Assembly (NCBI RefSeq): GCF_900112425.1 | Contig: NZ_FOLP01000020.1 | Coordinates: 1 to 64,000, forward strand | Source: Variovorax sp. OK212 | GTDB taxonomy: Bacteria; Pseudomonadota; Gammaproteobacteria; Burkholderiales; Burkholderiaceae_C | Reading direction: 5' to 3' | Length of the DNA: 64,000 nucleotides | In this document: positions 25,331 through 33,871 of the stretch, piece after piece | Layout of the letters: the number at the start of each line of letters is the position of its first letter | Position numbering within the stretch: position 1 is the first letter of the stretch | Translations under genes and position numbers: made by a program | Notes under the pieces: generated by a model | Seen by the model: the letters and a program-made list of their open reading frames with translations, nothing else | Databases searched by the model: none | What the model was told of the DNA's origin: nothing

Positions 25331-26227
25331 TCAATCGATGAAGGACGCCAGCTCATCGGGCGATCCGACGGGAAATGCCTCTTTCAGGAAGTCCAGGAAC
25401 GCTGAAACGCGGCTGCTCAGCAACCTGCGAGACGGATACAGCGCCCAGAGCGCGATCTCGGGCCCTTCGACATCGCCCCAGTGCGCCAGTCTCCCCGCAC
25501 GCAAGTCCTGCGTGACCAGCGACAAGGGCAGGCGCGCGGCCCCGACGCCCGCCCTGACCGCGTCACGCACCATGAACAAGGAGGACAGGCGCAGCACAGG
25601 CTCCACGGCGATGCGCTTCGTGCCGGACGGACCGGTCATCTCCCATGTCGAATTCGGGTCCGCTGCGCCGCTTTCACGCACCACGGCAGGCGCAGGCGCG
25701 GTGCCTGCCGGCAGCGCGAGCGTCGGGCTCGCGACCACGACGAGCCGATCCCTCAGGAAGATCCGCCCCACCAGGCGCGCATCAGGGTCCGGGTTCACGC
25801 GGATCACCACGTCATAACCCTCTTCCACCATGTCGACTGCGCGGTCCTCCGTCGTGACCTCGAGCCGGACGTCTGGGTACTTCAGAGCGAACCGAGCGGC
25901 CAGCTTGCCCATGGCGGCCTGCGAGAAGAGCAGCGGCGCACTCACCTTCAACCTGCCGCGCGGCGCCTCAGCGCCGGACGCGATGGCGGCCGCGGTTTCG
26001 TCGAGTTCCGTCAGCAGCCCCGAGGTTCTCTCGTAGAGCGCGCGGCCTTCCTCGGTGAGCTTCAGGGTGCGTGCGCCCCGCTCGAACAGGCGCAGGTTGA
26101 GCCCGCTTTCCAGGTCGGCGACCCGGCGCGACAGGGTCGCCTTGGGCCGCCCGGACTCGCGGGCAGCGCGCCCGAAGCCGCCGTGACGCGCCACAAGGTT
26201 GAAGTCGGTGAGGGCAAGGAGGTCCAT
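25331..26227 (-). CDS. LysR-type transcriptional regulator (divergent from NmrA-like gene)
   Basis: A 298-residue LysR regulator of the CrgA-like subgroup: MDLLALTDFNLVARHGGF and GRPKATLSRRVADLE form the helix-turn-helix; RGRLKVSAPLLFSQ opens the effector domain. ATG 26227 is preferred over an in-frame TTG nine bases upstream. It is divergent from the NAD(P)-binding protein gene, with 99 bases between. That gap holds an ATAG-GGG-CTAT dyad at 26259-26269 that could be its operator. Confidence 0.92.
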   Translation of the reverse strand: MDLLALTDFNLVARHGGFGRAARESGRPKATLSRRVADLESGLNLRLFERGARTLKLTEEGRALYERTSGLLTELDETAAAIASGAEAPRGRLKVSAPLLFSQAAMGKLAARFALKYPDVRLEVTTEDRAVDMVEEGYDVVIRVNPDPDARLVGRIFLRDRLVVVASPTLALPAGTAPAPAVVRESGAADPNSTWEMTGPSGTKRIAVEPVLRLSSLFMVRDAVRAGVGAARLPLSLVTQDLRAGRLAHWGDVEGPEIALWALYPSRRLLSSRVSAFLDFLKEAFPVGSPDELASFID

Positions 26228-26258
26228 ACGTTCCAACAGTGAGACGAGGTGTCCAAAT

Positions 26259-26269
26259 ATAGGGGCTAT
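26259..26269. promoter_or_regulatory. Possible LysR operator in the LysR/NmrA-like gap
   Basis: ATAG and CTAT form an inverted repeat around GGG in the only AT-rich part of the 99-bp divergent region. Position fits a LysR binding site; the dyad is short and could be chance. Confidence 0.3.
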
Positions 26270-26326
26270 CGGTCCGTCGGTGGAACTTTGAAGATCGAGG
26301 CTCCTTCAACGAACCGGAGCAATTCC

Positions 26327-27193
26327 ATGACCATCCTCATCACCGGCGCCAGCGGCAACGTGGGCCGCCAGGTCGTCCAGCAACTCGTCGACCGCGGTGC
26401 CACAGTGCGCGCACTCGTGCGCGATCCGTCCAAAGCCACCTTCCCTGATGGCGTCGAAGTCGTGCAGGGCGACCTGCTGGACGTGGCGGCGCTGCGCCGC
26501 GCCTTGGCGGGGGTTTCCACGCTGTTCCTGCTCAACGGGGTCGTCCCGGACGAGTTCACCCAGGCCCTTGTCACGCTCAACCTGGCGCGCGATGCGGGGA
26601 TCGAGCGCGTCGTCTACCTGTCGGTGATTCACAGCGACAAGTACCTGAACGTTCCCCACTTCGCGGGCAAGTTCGGGGTGGAGCGGATGCTCGAGCAGAT
26701 GGGCTTCGGGGCCACCATCCTGCGGCCGGCCTACTTCATGCAGAACGACCTCACGATCAAGGATGTGGTGCTCGGGCATGGCGTCTACCCGATGCCGATC
26801 GGCAGCAAGGGGCTCGCCATGATCGACACGCGAGACATCGCGGAGATCGCCGCCGTCGAACTGCTGAGCCGCGACGCGTCCGGGCCGCTCCCGCTCAAGC
26901 GCATCAACCTGGTCGGTCCCGACACGCTGACGGGCACCGGCATGGCCGAGACCTGGTCGGCCGTGCTGGGCCGCCCCGTCGTCTACGGCGGCGACGACAC
27001 CGCGGGCTTCGAGAAGAACCTGCTGAACTTCATGCCGAGCTGGATGGCCTACGACATGCGCCTCATGACCGAACGCTTCCTGTCGGACGGAATGACGCCG
27101 GAGGCCGGTGACGTGGAGCGCCTGACGAAGCTGCTGGGGCGCCCGCTGCGCTCGTACCGCGACTTCGCTTCCGAGCTTTCCGCCTCGGCCTGA
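26327..27193 (+). CDS. NmrA-like NAD(P)-binding protein
   Basis: A 288-residue atypical short-chain dehydrogenase/reductase of the NmrA/QorB-like type. The nucleotide-binding motif is TGASGNVGRQVV at 6-17, and the region continues with RALVRDPSK and VVQGDLLDV. It lacks a clear YxxxK active site, so it may be a redox sensor or a reductase with an unusual site. GGAG precedes the ATG at 27193's gene start (26327). It is the first gene of a likely operon with the DUF1857 gene and is divergent from LysR. Confidence 0.88.
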   Translation: MTILITGASGNVGRQVVQQLVDRGATVRALVRDPSKATFPDGVEVVQGDLLDVAALRRALAGVSTLFLLNGVVPDEFTQALVTLNLARDAGIERVVYLSVIHSDKYLNVPHFAGKFGVERMLEQMGFGATILRPAYFMQNDLTIKDVVLGHGVYPMPIGSKGLAMIDTRDIAEIAAVELLSRDASGPLPLKRINLVGPDTLTGTGMAETWSAVLGRPVVYGGDDTAGFEKNLLNFMPSWMAYDMRLMTERFLSDGMTPEAGDVERLTKLLGRPLRSYRDFASELSASA

Positions 27194-27231
27194 GCGGCCG
27201 TTCCGATCAACACCAACCAGAGAATTTCACC

Positions 27232-27708
27232 ATGATCCATTCAACCGCCACCGTTGCCGTGAACCCGGACGGAGAGACCCCGCTGACCCGCGAACAGGCC
27301 TGGAAGGGCCTCGAGTTGAAAGCGCGCGATGCGCGGCTCTTCCTGCCGCCCGGCCTGTGCACGCGCTGCGACGTCGTGGAGGAAAGCGCCACCCACTTCG
27401 TGCGCGAGGCCACGATTGCCGGCGCCGAGCTGCGCGAAATCATCACGCTCGAGCCTCAGCGCAAGGTCACCTTCTTCCAGGCGACCGGTCCGCGCGAAGG
27501 CGCGATCGTCAACGAGCTGTTCGAGGATGCGGCCGGCGAGCTGCAGCTTCGGTTCTATTGCTACATCGGCCTGCGCGGCAAGGAACCTGGCGGCCCCGAG
27601 GAACAGGCCGAGCAGGCGCAGTTCGACAGTGCGGACAAGGGCTACAAAAGCGCCCTGCTGTCGACGCTGAAGCGCACGCGTGAGCTGCTCGCCCAGGGCA
27701 AGCTGTGA
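27232..27708 (+). CDS. SRPBCC-family protein (DUF1857, AtaL-like)
   Basis: A 158-residue protein of the DUF1857/AtaL-like group in the START/SRPBCC superfamily, whose fold forms a hydrophobic pocket. Motifs include LTREQAWKGLELKARDA, REIITLEPQRKVTFFQ and a C-terminal helix KGYKSALLSTLKRTRELL. It starts 38 bases after the NmrA-like gene, so they are probably co-transcribed. It may bind or modify a small aromatic or lipid compound handled by the neighbouring reductase (inference). Confidence 0.85.
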   Translation: MIHSTATVAVNPDGETPLTREQAWKGLELKARDARLFLPPGLCTRCDVVEESATHFVREATIAGAELREIITLEPQRKVTFFQATGPREGAIVNELFEDAAGELQLRFYCYIGLRGKEPGGPEEQAEQAQFDSADKGYKSALLSTLKRTRELLAQGKL

Positions 27709-27790
27709 GCGCCGGGCCATGAGCATGCAACGCGATGCGAGTGGCCTTGCTGAACCTTGCTGAGCCCGCCGGGGCCAGGCAGCATCGGCC

Positions 27791-28039
27791 TCAGACGCGC
27801 TTGTCGACCAGATGCTGGAGTGCGGCTTCGAGCAACGCCCAGTTCGCAAAGAAGTACACCTTGTCCGTGCGGTCCCAGCGAGCGCCGAACTCGCGCAAGG
27901 TCATGGCGACGCTGGAAAGACTCCCGAGAAGCGCGGGCTTGGGGGCGCCATACGGCTCGGCGAAGTCCCCGACAGCGCAGCCGACCTGGCTTGCAAGTCG
28001 CTGGACTCGATCTGTCACATGGGGCGAGGGAACAAACAT
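27791..28039 (-). CDS. Small hypothetical protein
   Basis: An 82-codon minus-strand frame with protein-like composition (VGDFAEPYGAPKPALLGS, WDRTDKVYFFANWALLEAAL). There is no signal peptide and no recognised domain. AGGGCG directly precedes the ATG. It lies alone between the DUF1857 gene and the DUF2272 gene, convergent with the first. It may be real or a remnant. Confidence 0.45.
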   Translation of the reverse strand: MFVPSPHVTDRVQRLASQVGCAVGDFAEPYGAPKPALLGSLSSVAMTLREFGARWDRTDKVYFFANWALLEAALQHLVDKRV

Positions 28040-28199
28040 CGCCCTGATTCTGATCGAAGCGCGCGCGCCGTTGGACGCCGCCGGCTCCCATGAATGATGG
28101 ATTGCGGAACGCGCGCCGGTGCTGCCTTCGTTCTCGCCGGCACGGCGCGCCCCGTGGTGAATACGAAGCGCGGCGGCGCCGGGCTATGCTCGCCGGCAC

Positions 28200-29219
28200 A
28201 TGCCGCCACGCCACGCTTTCTTCTCTTCTTCACGCTGCACGGGCACTGTGCTCGCGGCCCTTTGGCTCGCGGGCGCCCCCGCGCTGGCCTTCGCCGCGCC
28301 GGGCTGCCTGGACACCGCCATGCAATCCCCCTCCCCGTCACGCGCGCTCGCCATGGCCACCTTCGCCGTGCAGGAGCACGAAGCCTTCGGCGGCCAGACG
28401 ATGGACGCCGAAGGCCGGATGACCCAGGCCGGCGACGCCGAGGCCGAGGACACGCGCCACACGGTGCCCAGCCTCGCGCCCTGGCAGCGGGTGCTGGGCT
28501 ACTGGCAGGCGGTCGACCCGCGGCTGCCCACGCAGGTGCGCTACGGCGCGCTGCGCCCGGCCAACCGGCACCTGCTGATGCAGGCACTGAACGAGGCAAC
28601 GGCCGGGCGGCTGCAAGGCCTGGGGGTCGGGCCCGACGAGGGGCTGGAGTCGAACGAGCTGCGCGCGGTGCAGGTGGCGCTGGCGCGGGCCTCGGTGATC
28701 GACACGCCGTGGTCGGCCGCCTTCGTCAGCTGGCTGGCGCGGCAGGCGGGGCTGGCGGAAGACGAGTTCGTGTTCTCGGAGGCGCACGTCGACTACGCGG
28801 GCGCCGCCTGGCAGGCCGGCGCAGAGGAATCGGCGGGCCGCCCCACGCGCTATGCGATGCGCGCCTGCGACCTGACGCGCACGCCGCCACGCGTGGGCGA
28901 CCTGGTGTGCCAGGCGCGCGGCGCGGGCGCCGAACTGGACACCTTCGACAAGATTGGCGAGGTGCTGGCCACGCGCGACACCGGCGGCGAGGCGCTGCCG
29001 ATGCATTGCGACGTGGTGGTGGCGGTGGACGCCACGGGGTTCGAAGCGGTGGGAGGCAATGTGCTGCAGTCGGTCACGCGGCGGCGGCTCGACTTTGCGC
29101 CGGGCACGCGCTGGCTGGACCCGAGCTACCTGCCCGAGGGATGCACACCGGGCGTTGCCGGGTGCATCGACCGCCACATGAGCCGCCAGCCCTGGTCGCT
29201 GCTGCTGCAGTGGCGGTGA
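28200..29219 (+). CDS. DUF2272-family secreted protein
   Basis: A 339-residue exported protein. A signal peptide of about 33 residues is followed by a DUF2272 domain, recognisable by DTPWSAAFVSWLARQAG, FSEAHVDYAG and PRVGDLVCQARG; late residues HCDVVVAVD and EAVGGNVLQSV fit the NlpC/P60-like fold this family resembles. The likely role is in cell-wall or periplasmic peptide chemistry, but catalysis is not shown. It is single, with no tight operon partner. Confidence 0.75.
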   Translation: MPPRHAFFSSSRCTGTVLAALWLAGAPALAFAAPGCLDTAMQSPSPSRALAMATFAVQEHEAFGGQTMDAEGRMTQAGDAEAEDTRHTVPSLAPWQRVLGYWQAVDPRLPTQVRYGALRPANRHLLMQALNEATAGRLQGLGVGPDEGLESNELRAVQVALARASVIDTPWSAAFVSWLARQAGLAEDEFVFSEAHVDYAGAAWQAGAEESAGRPTRYAMRACDLTRTPPRVGDLVCQARGAGAELDTFDKIGEVLATRDTGGEALPMHCDVVVAVDATGFEAVGGNVLQSVTRRRLDFAPGTRWLDPSYLPEGCTPGVAGCIDRHMSRQPWSLLLQWR

Positions 29220-29244
29220 CGGCGGCTGTGACGGGCGCGCCGGC

Positions 29245-29493
29245 TTACTTGTAGTAAGCCTCGACGGTGCCCTTGAGCTTGATCAGCAGCGGCTTGCCCT
29301 TGCGGTCGAGGGTCTTGCCGGCGGGCACCTTGACCCAGCCTTCGCTGATGCAGTATTCCTCGACGTCGAGGCGGTCCTTGCCGTTGAAACGGATGCCGAT
29401 GTCGTGCTCGAAGACGGCGGCCACGTGGTGCGGGCTGCGCGCGTCGATGGAAAGGTGGTCGGGAAGGGGTGGGCGGGGAGTAGCTTCTGTCAT
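29245..29493 (-). CDS. DUF3297-family protein
   Basis: An 82-residue protein matching DUF3297: PPLPDHLSIDARSPHH, VFEHDIGIRFNGKDRLDVEEYCISEGWVK in two parts, and a C-terminal KGTVEAYYK. The family is short, cytoplasmic and widespread in proteobacteria, with no known function. The stop lies 26 bases from the stop of the DUF2272 gene (convergent). It is probably co-directional with, and downstream of, the RNase HI gene. Confidence 0.85.
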   Translation of the reverse strand: MTEATPRPPLPDHLSIDARSPHHVAAVFEHDIGIRFNGKDRLDVEEYCISEGWVKVPAGKTLDRKGKPLLIKLKGTVEAYYK

Positions 29494-29538
29494 GGCGCGT
29501 GATGATAGGGGTTCCCGCACCTGTTGCCGCGCCGGGGC

Positions 29539-30006
29539 CTATCGGCGCTTCTTTCCGGGACGGGCCGGCGGCTTGGGCGCAAAGCCCAATGCGGCGCGGG
29601 CCAGCGCGTCGGCCTCGCCGTTGCGGTGGCGCGGAATCCATTGCACCTGCGCGTGCTCGAAGCTGCCGAGCAAGGCGCGGGCATCGTCGAAGAGCTCGGC
29701 CATGCGCGCGATCGGTTTGGTTTCGGTCGCGCCGAGCTGTTCCACCAGGATGCTGTTGTCGCTGTAGGCCCGCACGGCGGTGACACCGCGTGCGCGCAGG
29801 TCCTGCAGCGCGAGCGTGAGCGCGCGCAACTCGGCCTCGTTGTTGCAGCCGATGGCGTGCGTGGCTTGCGAGAGCGTGTGGCGCGTGCCGTCCGGCGCGG
29901 TGATGACGGCGCCGATGCCCATGCGCCCGGGGTTGGGCATGGCGCTGCCGTCGCAATACACGGTCCAGGCAGAGCCTGCCGGCCCGCCGCTGTCGCTCGC
30001 GCTCAT
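29539..30006 (-). CDS. Ribonuclease HI family protein
   Basis: A 155-residue RNase H fold protein. Catalytic acids are all visible: Asp in VYCDGSAMPNPG, Glu in NNEAELRAL, Asp in AYSDNSILVEQL and Asp in RHRNGEADALAR. It should cleave the RNA of RNA-DNA hybrids. The N-terminus is short and there is no extra hybrid-binding domain. The spacing to flanking genes is short (about 45 bases to DUF3297, 8 bases to the DUF4124 gene stop), so they may share a transcript. Whether it is the main rnhA of the cell is unknown. Confidence 0.88.
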   Translation of the reverse strand: MSASDSGGPAGSAWTVYCDGSAMPNPGRMGIGAVITAPDGTRHTLSQATHAIGCNNEAELRALTLALQDLRARGVTAVRAYSDNSILVEQLGATETKPIARMAELFDDARALLGSFEHAQVQWIPRHRNGEADALARAALGFAPKPPARPGKKRR

Positions 30007-30013
30007 CCGGCCT

Positions 30014-30481
30014 TCAGCAGTTGCTGCGCTTGATGCCCGCCAGGTTCTGGCAAGGCCGCTGGCCGGGCGGTGGGCCGGGGTCGCGCAGGTGCGGCGGCGG
30101 CCTGCGGATGGGGCGCGCGCCGTCGTAGTACGGGTCGGGGCTCAGGATGACGACGGGCGGGTCGGCGGCCGGCTGCTGCTGCTGCAGCTCCTGCGTACCG
30201 GCGGGGTAGCGCGGAATGATGGCGGGGCCCGACGGCGGGTTGGCGGCCACCTGGGCGGGTGGCGGTGCCGGTGACGCGGATGGCGCAGCGTAGTCGGGCC
30301 GGCGGTTGGGGTCGGGCGCCGGCGCTTCCAGGATCTGCACCTGGCGCGACTGCTTGCTGCCCGCCGGGCACTCGACGTTGGTGTACGAGATGGCCCCCTT
30401 GGCATCGGTGCAGCGCACCACTTCCGCGTGCGCGCCCGCCGCGGCGGCGAAGATCGACAGGAACAGTGCCAGGGAACGCAT
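30014..30481 (-). CDS. DUF4124-domain exported protein
   Basis: A 155-residue protein with a signal peptide (MRSLALFLSIFAAAAGAHA) followed by a DUF4124 domain (VVRCTDAKGAISYTNVECPAG) and a long Pro/Ala/Gln-rich tail. The family is common in beta- and gamma-proteobacteria; function is unknown. ATG 30481 is chosen because it opens the signal peptide. It ends eight bases upstream of the RNase HI start. Confidence 0.8.
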   Translation of the reverse strand: MRSLALFLSIFAAAAGAHAEVVRCTDAKGAISYTNVECPAGSKQSRQVQILEAPAPDPNRRPDYAAPSASPAPPPAQVAANPPSGPAIIPRYPAGTQELQQQQPAADPPVVILSPDPYYDGARPIRRPPPHLRDPGPPPGQRPCQNLAGIKRSNC

Positions 30482-30591
30482 CGGTGAATGGACCTGGTCG
30501 GGTTGCAGGTCGGCGGCGAAAGATGCGCCAACTGTAGCCGCACCCTGCCTGCCTTGCGAGCCCCCGGCACCCGGCCCCACTCACCGCATCG

Positions 30592-31566
30592 TCATTCCGG
30601 CTGGATGCCGGCCGCGCGAATCACCTGCCCCCACTTCTGCGACTCGGCCGCCTGGAACTGCGCAAGCCCCTCGGGCGTGCTGGTCACGGCTTCGCCGCTG
30701 GTGGTGGTCTGGTAGGCGACCACGGCGGGCGCGGCTGAGACCTTGATCATCATCTCGTTGAGCTTGTGCGTCACGGCCGCGGGCGCGCCCGGCGGCAGGT
30801 ACACGGCCGTCCAGTACGACATGTCGTAGCCCTTCACGCCGGCCTCTTCCACGGTGGGCAGCGCCGGCACGGCGGCGAGCCGCTTGTTGCCGCTGACAGC
30901 CAGCGCGCGCAGCTTGCCGCCCTTGACCTGCGGCAGCGCGGTGGGCGCGTCGGCGAACATGAAGTCGACCTGCCCGCCCAGCAGGTCGGTGATGGCCAGC
31001 GGGTTGCTCTTGTAGGGCACGTTCACCATGTCGATGCCGGCCATCTGCTTGAGCAGTTCGCTGGCCACGCGGCTCGACGAACTGCCGCTGCCGAAGTTGA
31101 GCTTGCCGGGCGACTTCTTCGCCGCGGCCACCAGGTCGGCCACCGACTTGATGGGCGACTCGGCATTCACCAGCAGCAGCATGTGGCCCTTGGACAGCAG
31201 CGTGACCGGGGTGAAGTCTTTCACCGGGTCGTAGGGCAGCTTCTTGAACAGGTGCTCGTTGGCCGCGTGCGTGGTGTTGGTGGTCATGAGCAGGGTGTAG
31301 CCGTCGGGCGCGGCCTTGGCCACATACTGCGCGGCAATGAAGCCGCTGGCGCCGGCCCGGTTGTCCACGATGACGGGCACCTTGTACTCGGCGCCCAGCG
31401 CCTGCGCCATGCTGCGTGCCTGCTGGTCGGTGCCGCTGCCGGCGCCGAAGGGCACGACGATGGTGATGGGCTTGCTCGGGTACGGCTGCGCGTGCACCGG
31501 GGCGGCGGCCAGCACGGCCGCGCAGAGCGCCGAGGCGGCACAGAGCCGGGAGAAGAAGGTCTGCAT
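30592..31566 (-). CDS. Tripartite tricarboxylate transporter substrate-binding protein (Bug/TctC)
   Basis: A 324-residue periplasmic Bug-family binding protein with signal peptide (MQTFFSRLCAASALC...VHA). Family motifs are ITIVVPFGAGSGTDQQAR, DNRAGASGFIAAQ, APDGYTLLMTT, NVPYKSNPLA and PTVEEAG. It is the downstream gene of a CaiB-HMG-CoA-lyase-TctC set (57 bases after the lyase), so its ligand is likely the acid those enzymes process. No TctAB genes are visible. Confidence 0.9.
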   Translation of the reverse strand: MQTFFSRLCAASALCAAVLAAAPVHAQPYPSKPITIVVPFGAGSGTDQQARSMAQALGAEYKVPVIVDNRAGASGFIAAQYVAKAAPDGYTLLMTTNTTHAANEHLFKKLPYDPVKDFTPVTLLSKGHMLLLVNAESPIKSVADLVAAAKKSPGKLNFGSGSSSSRVASELLKQMAGIDMVNVPYKSNPLAITDLLGGQVDFMFADAPTALPQVKGGKLRALAVSGNKRLAAVPALPTVEEAGVKGYDMSYWTAVYLPPGAPAAVTHKLNEMMIKVSAAPAVVAYQTTTSGEAVTSTPEGLAQFQAAESQKWGQVIRAAGIQPE

Positions 31567-31622
31567 GTCGTTGTCTCCTGTGGAATGTTTTTTTATTCGG
31601 CTTGCGCGGTGGCGTGATGCGC

Positions 31623-32567
31623 TCAGTGCCGGAACCGGCCCAGCGTGCCGGCCCGCATGAGCTTGCCCGGCAGCGGATGGCCGACGATGTCCTCGGCCAG
31701 TTGCGCGCAGCCGATGAGCGCCTCGAGGTCCACGCCGGTCTCGATGCCCATCTCTTCGCACATGAAGGCCAGGTCTTCGGTGCAGATGTTGCCGGCCGCG
31801 CCGGTGTGGCCCGCGAACGGGCAGCCGCCCAAGCCGGCGCAGGCGCTGTCGAAGGTGTCGATGCCCATCTGCAGGCCCATGAGCGCGTTGGCCATGGCCG
31901 TGCCGCGCGTGTCGTGCAGGTGCAGGCCCAGCCGCAGCTCGGGCCAGCGCTCGCGCACGGCGCCGACCACCGCGGCAATGGCGTTGGGCTGGGCCCAGCC
32001 CACGGTGTCGGCCAGTCGCAGGATGGGCAGGCGCAGGCCGAACTCGGCCATGGTGTCGAGCATCTGCGCCACGCGCTCGACCACGGTGGCCGGGGCGATC
32101 GCGCCTTCGAGGTTGCAACCGAAGGCCGTGGTGACGATGCCGCGCGTGACCGCAATGCCGTGGTCCACGCAGAACGCCAGCGTTTCGCGCTGGGCCTCGC
32201 GCAGCGCGGCCAGGCCCTTGCCGTTGTTGCGCACCGAGAAGGCCTCCGACGCGCTGGTGCCGATGGTGCCTTCGATGTCGAGCTGCGTGCGCATGGCGCG
32301 CTGCATGCCGCGCAGGTTGAGCCACAGGCCCGAGTAGCGCACGCCTTCGCGCTTGCGGATCGAGCGGGCGACCAGCTCGGCGTCGGCCATGCCGGGCACG
32401 CGCTCGGGGTTGACGAAGGACACGCATTGCACCTCTTCGAGCCCCGTCTCGGCCAGCGCCTCGATCAGGCGCACCTTGTCGGCCGACGCAATGGGGCCGG
32501 CCTCGATCTGGAAGCCCTCGCGCGGGCCTTCCTCATGCAAGTGAACGCGGCGTGGCAAGTCAGACAT
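31623..32567 (-). CDS. Hydroxymethylglutaryl-CoA lyase family protein
   Basis: A 314-residue HMGL-like TIM-barrel enzyme (PF00682). Key residues include the N-terminal EEGPREGFQIE (where most HMG-CoA lyases have DxxRDGLQ, here with Glu for Asp), HLHDTRGTAMANAL carrying metal-binding His residues, and the near-C-terminal GLGGCPFAGHTGAAGN with the catalytic Cys. It should cleave 3-hydroxy-3-methylglutaryl-CoA, or a related hydroxyacyl-CoA, to acetyl-CoA and a keto acid. Its first 8 bases overlap the CaiB gene, so translation is coupled. Confidence 0.88.
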   Translation of the reverse strand: MSDLPRRVHLHEEGPREGFQIEAGPIASADKVRLIEALAETGLEEVQCVSFVNPERVPGMADAELVARSIRKREGVRYSGLWLNLRGMQRAMRTQLDIEGTIGTSASEAFSVRNNGKGLAALREAQRETLAFCVDHGIAVTRGIVTTAFGCNLEGAIAPATVVERVAQMLDTMAEFGLRLPILRLADTVGWAQPNAIAAVVGAVRERWPELRLGLHLHDTRGTAMANALMGLQMGIDTFDSACAGLGGCPFAGHTGAAGNICTEDLAFMCEEMGIETGVDLEALIGCAQLAEDIVGHPLPGKLMRAGTLGRFRH

Positions 32568-33726
32568 GCGCGGCTCCCTGGTCTTTCTGTGGCGGCATGG
32601 CGGGCGCGCCGAACTCCGCGTTGTGCTGGCCCAGCCGCGGCGCCACCGCGCGGTGCGATGGACGCGCACCGTCGATCGACAGCGGCAGCGCGGTCAGCCT
32701 GAAGTCTTCGCCCGGCACCGCCTGCAGCATGCCCAGCGCCTCGACCTGCGGGTGCGCGATGGCCTCGGGCACGGTGTGCACCGGCGCGCAGGGCACGCCG
32801 GCCGCGGCGAAGCGCGCGGCCCAGTCGTCGCGGGTGCGTGCGCGCAGCAGCGGCACGATCTGCTCGAACAGCGCCGCCTTGTGGCGCAGCCGCTGGCGGT
32901 TGGTGGCAAAACGCTCGTCGGCGGTCCAGTCGCCGTGGCCGAGCTCGTTGGCGAACTTGGCGAACAGCCGGTCGTTGCCGCAGCACACGAGCAGCGGCGC
33001 GTCGGCGGTGTCGAAGGATTCGTAGGGCACGAAGCCCGGGTGGCCCGAGCGGTGGCGATCGGGCAGGCGGCCTTCGTTGGCATAGGCGTCGGCCTTCTGG
33101 CCGGTCCAGACCAGCGCCGTTTCGAGCAGCGAGGCGCTCACCACGCCGCCCTTGCCGGTGGCGTGGCGCCGCTGCAGCAGCGCCAGCGCGCCGATCACGG
33201 CCCACATGCCGGTGCCCTGGTCGCACACCGAGGCGCCGGTGCGCAGCGGCGGGTCTTCGGGGCCGCCGTTGATGCTCGACAACCCGCTGAAGGCCTGTAT
33301 CAGCGGCTCGTAGCCCGGCTGCATGGCCAGCGGGCCGGCGTGGCCGAAGGCGGATATCTCGCAATAGACGAGGCGCGGGTGGCGCGCGCACAGCGCCGGG
33401 CCGTCGATGCCCATCGATTGCGTGACGCCGGGGCGCAGGTTGTGGATGAGGATGTCGGACTCGCCCGCCAGCCGCTCGAACACCGCCATGCCGTCGGCGC
33501 TCTTGAGGTCGATGGCCACCGACTTCTTGCCGCGGTTGAACACATGAAAGTTGAGCGCGTCGCCGTGCCGGAAGGCCGGGCCCATGTGGCGCGCGTCGTC
33601 GCCGCCTTCGGTGCGTTCGAGCTTGACCACGTCGGCGCCCAGGTCCGCGAGGATCGCCCCCGCGAACGGCCCGGCCAGCACCTGTCCGAGTTCGAGCACC
33701 CGGATGCCTTCCAGTATTTTCTGCAT
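32560..33726 (-). CDS. CaiB/BaiF family CoA-transferase
   Basis: A 388-residue class III CoA-transferase. Diagnostic features are LEGIRVLELGQVLAGP, LADLGADVVKLE, NFHVFNRGKKSVAIDLK and the catalytic Asp in GASVCDQGTGMWA. It moves CoA between organic acids, for example from succinyl-CoA to a dicarboxylic acid. It is the first gene of the set with the HMG-CoA-lyase-like and TctC genes and is divergent from a LysR regulator. Together they suggest activation then cleavage of 3-hydroxy-3-methylglutarate or a similar acid (inference). Confidence 0.9.
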   Translation of the reverse strand: MQKILEGIRVLELGQVLAGPFAGAILADLGADVVKLERTEGGDDARHMGPAFRHGDALNFHVFNRGKKSVAIDLKSADGMAVFERLAGESDILIHNLRPGVTQSMGIDGPALCARHPRLVYCEISAFGHAGPLAMQPGYEPLIQAFSGLSSINGGPEDPPLRTGASVCDQGTGMWAVIGALALLQRRHATGKGGVVSASLLETALVWTGQKADAYANEGRLPDRHRSGHPGFVPYESFDTADAPLLVCCGNDRLFAKFANELGHGDWTADERFATNRQRLRHKAALFEQIVPLLRARTRDDWAARFAAAGVPCAPVHTVPEAIAHPQVEALGMLQAVPGEDFRLTALPLSIDGARPSHRAVAPRLGQHNAEFGAPAMPPQKDQGAAHV

Positions 33727-33844
33727 GTCTGCTGCCTGCTTTCAGGCCCGTGTCTCAGGCCCGTTGTCTCGTTTCGGTGGCGCCAGTCTGGGCTTCCCGC
33801 ATTGATCTGGGAAGACGAATATTTCTATATCTGTGATAACTTGA

Positions 33845-33858
33845 GTGGATCAATCCAC
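33845..33858. promoter_or_regulatory. Palindrome, candidate LysR operator
   Basis: GTGGAT-CA-ATCCAC is a perfect 6-bp dyad in the CaiB/LysR divergent region, just before the LysR start and after an AT-rich stretch (AATATTTCTATATCTGTGATAA). Its symmetry and position suit an autoregulatory site. It argues against the alternative GTG start at 33845. Confidence 0.45.
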
Positions 33859-33871
33859 AAGGGATGCGCCC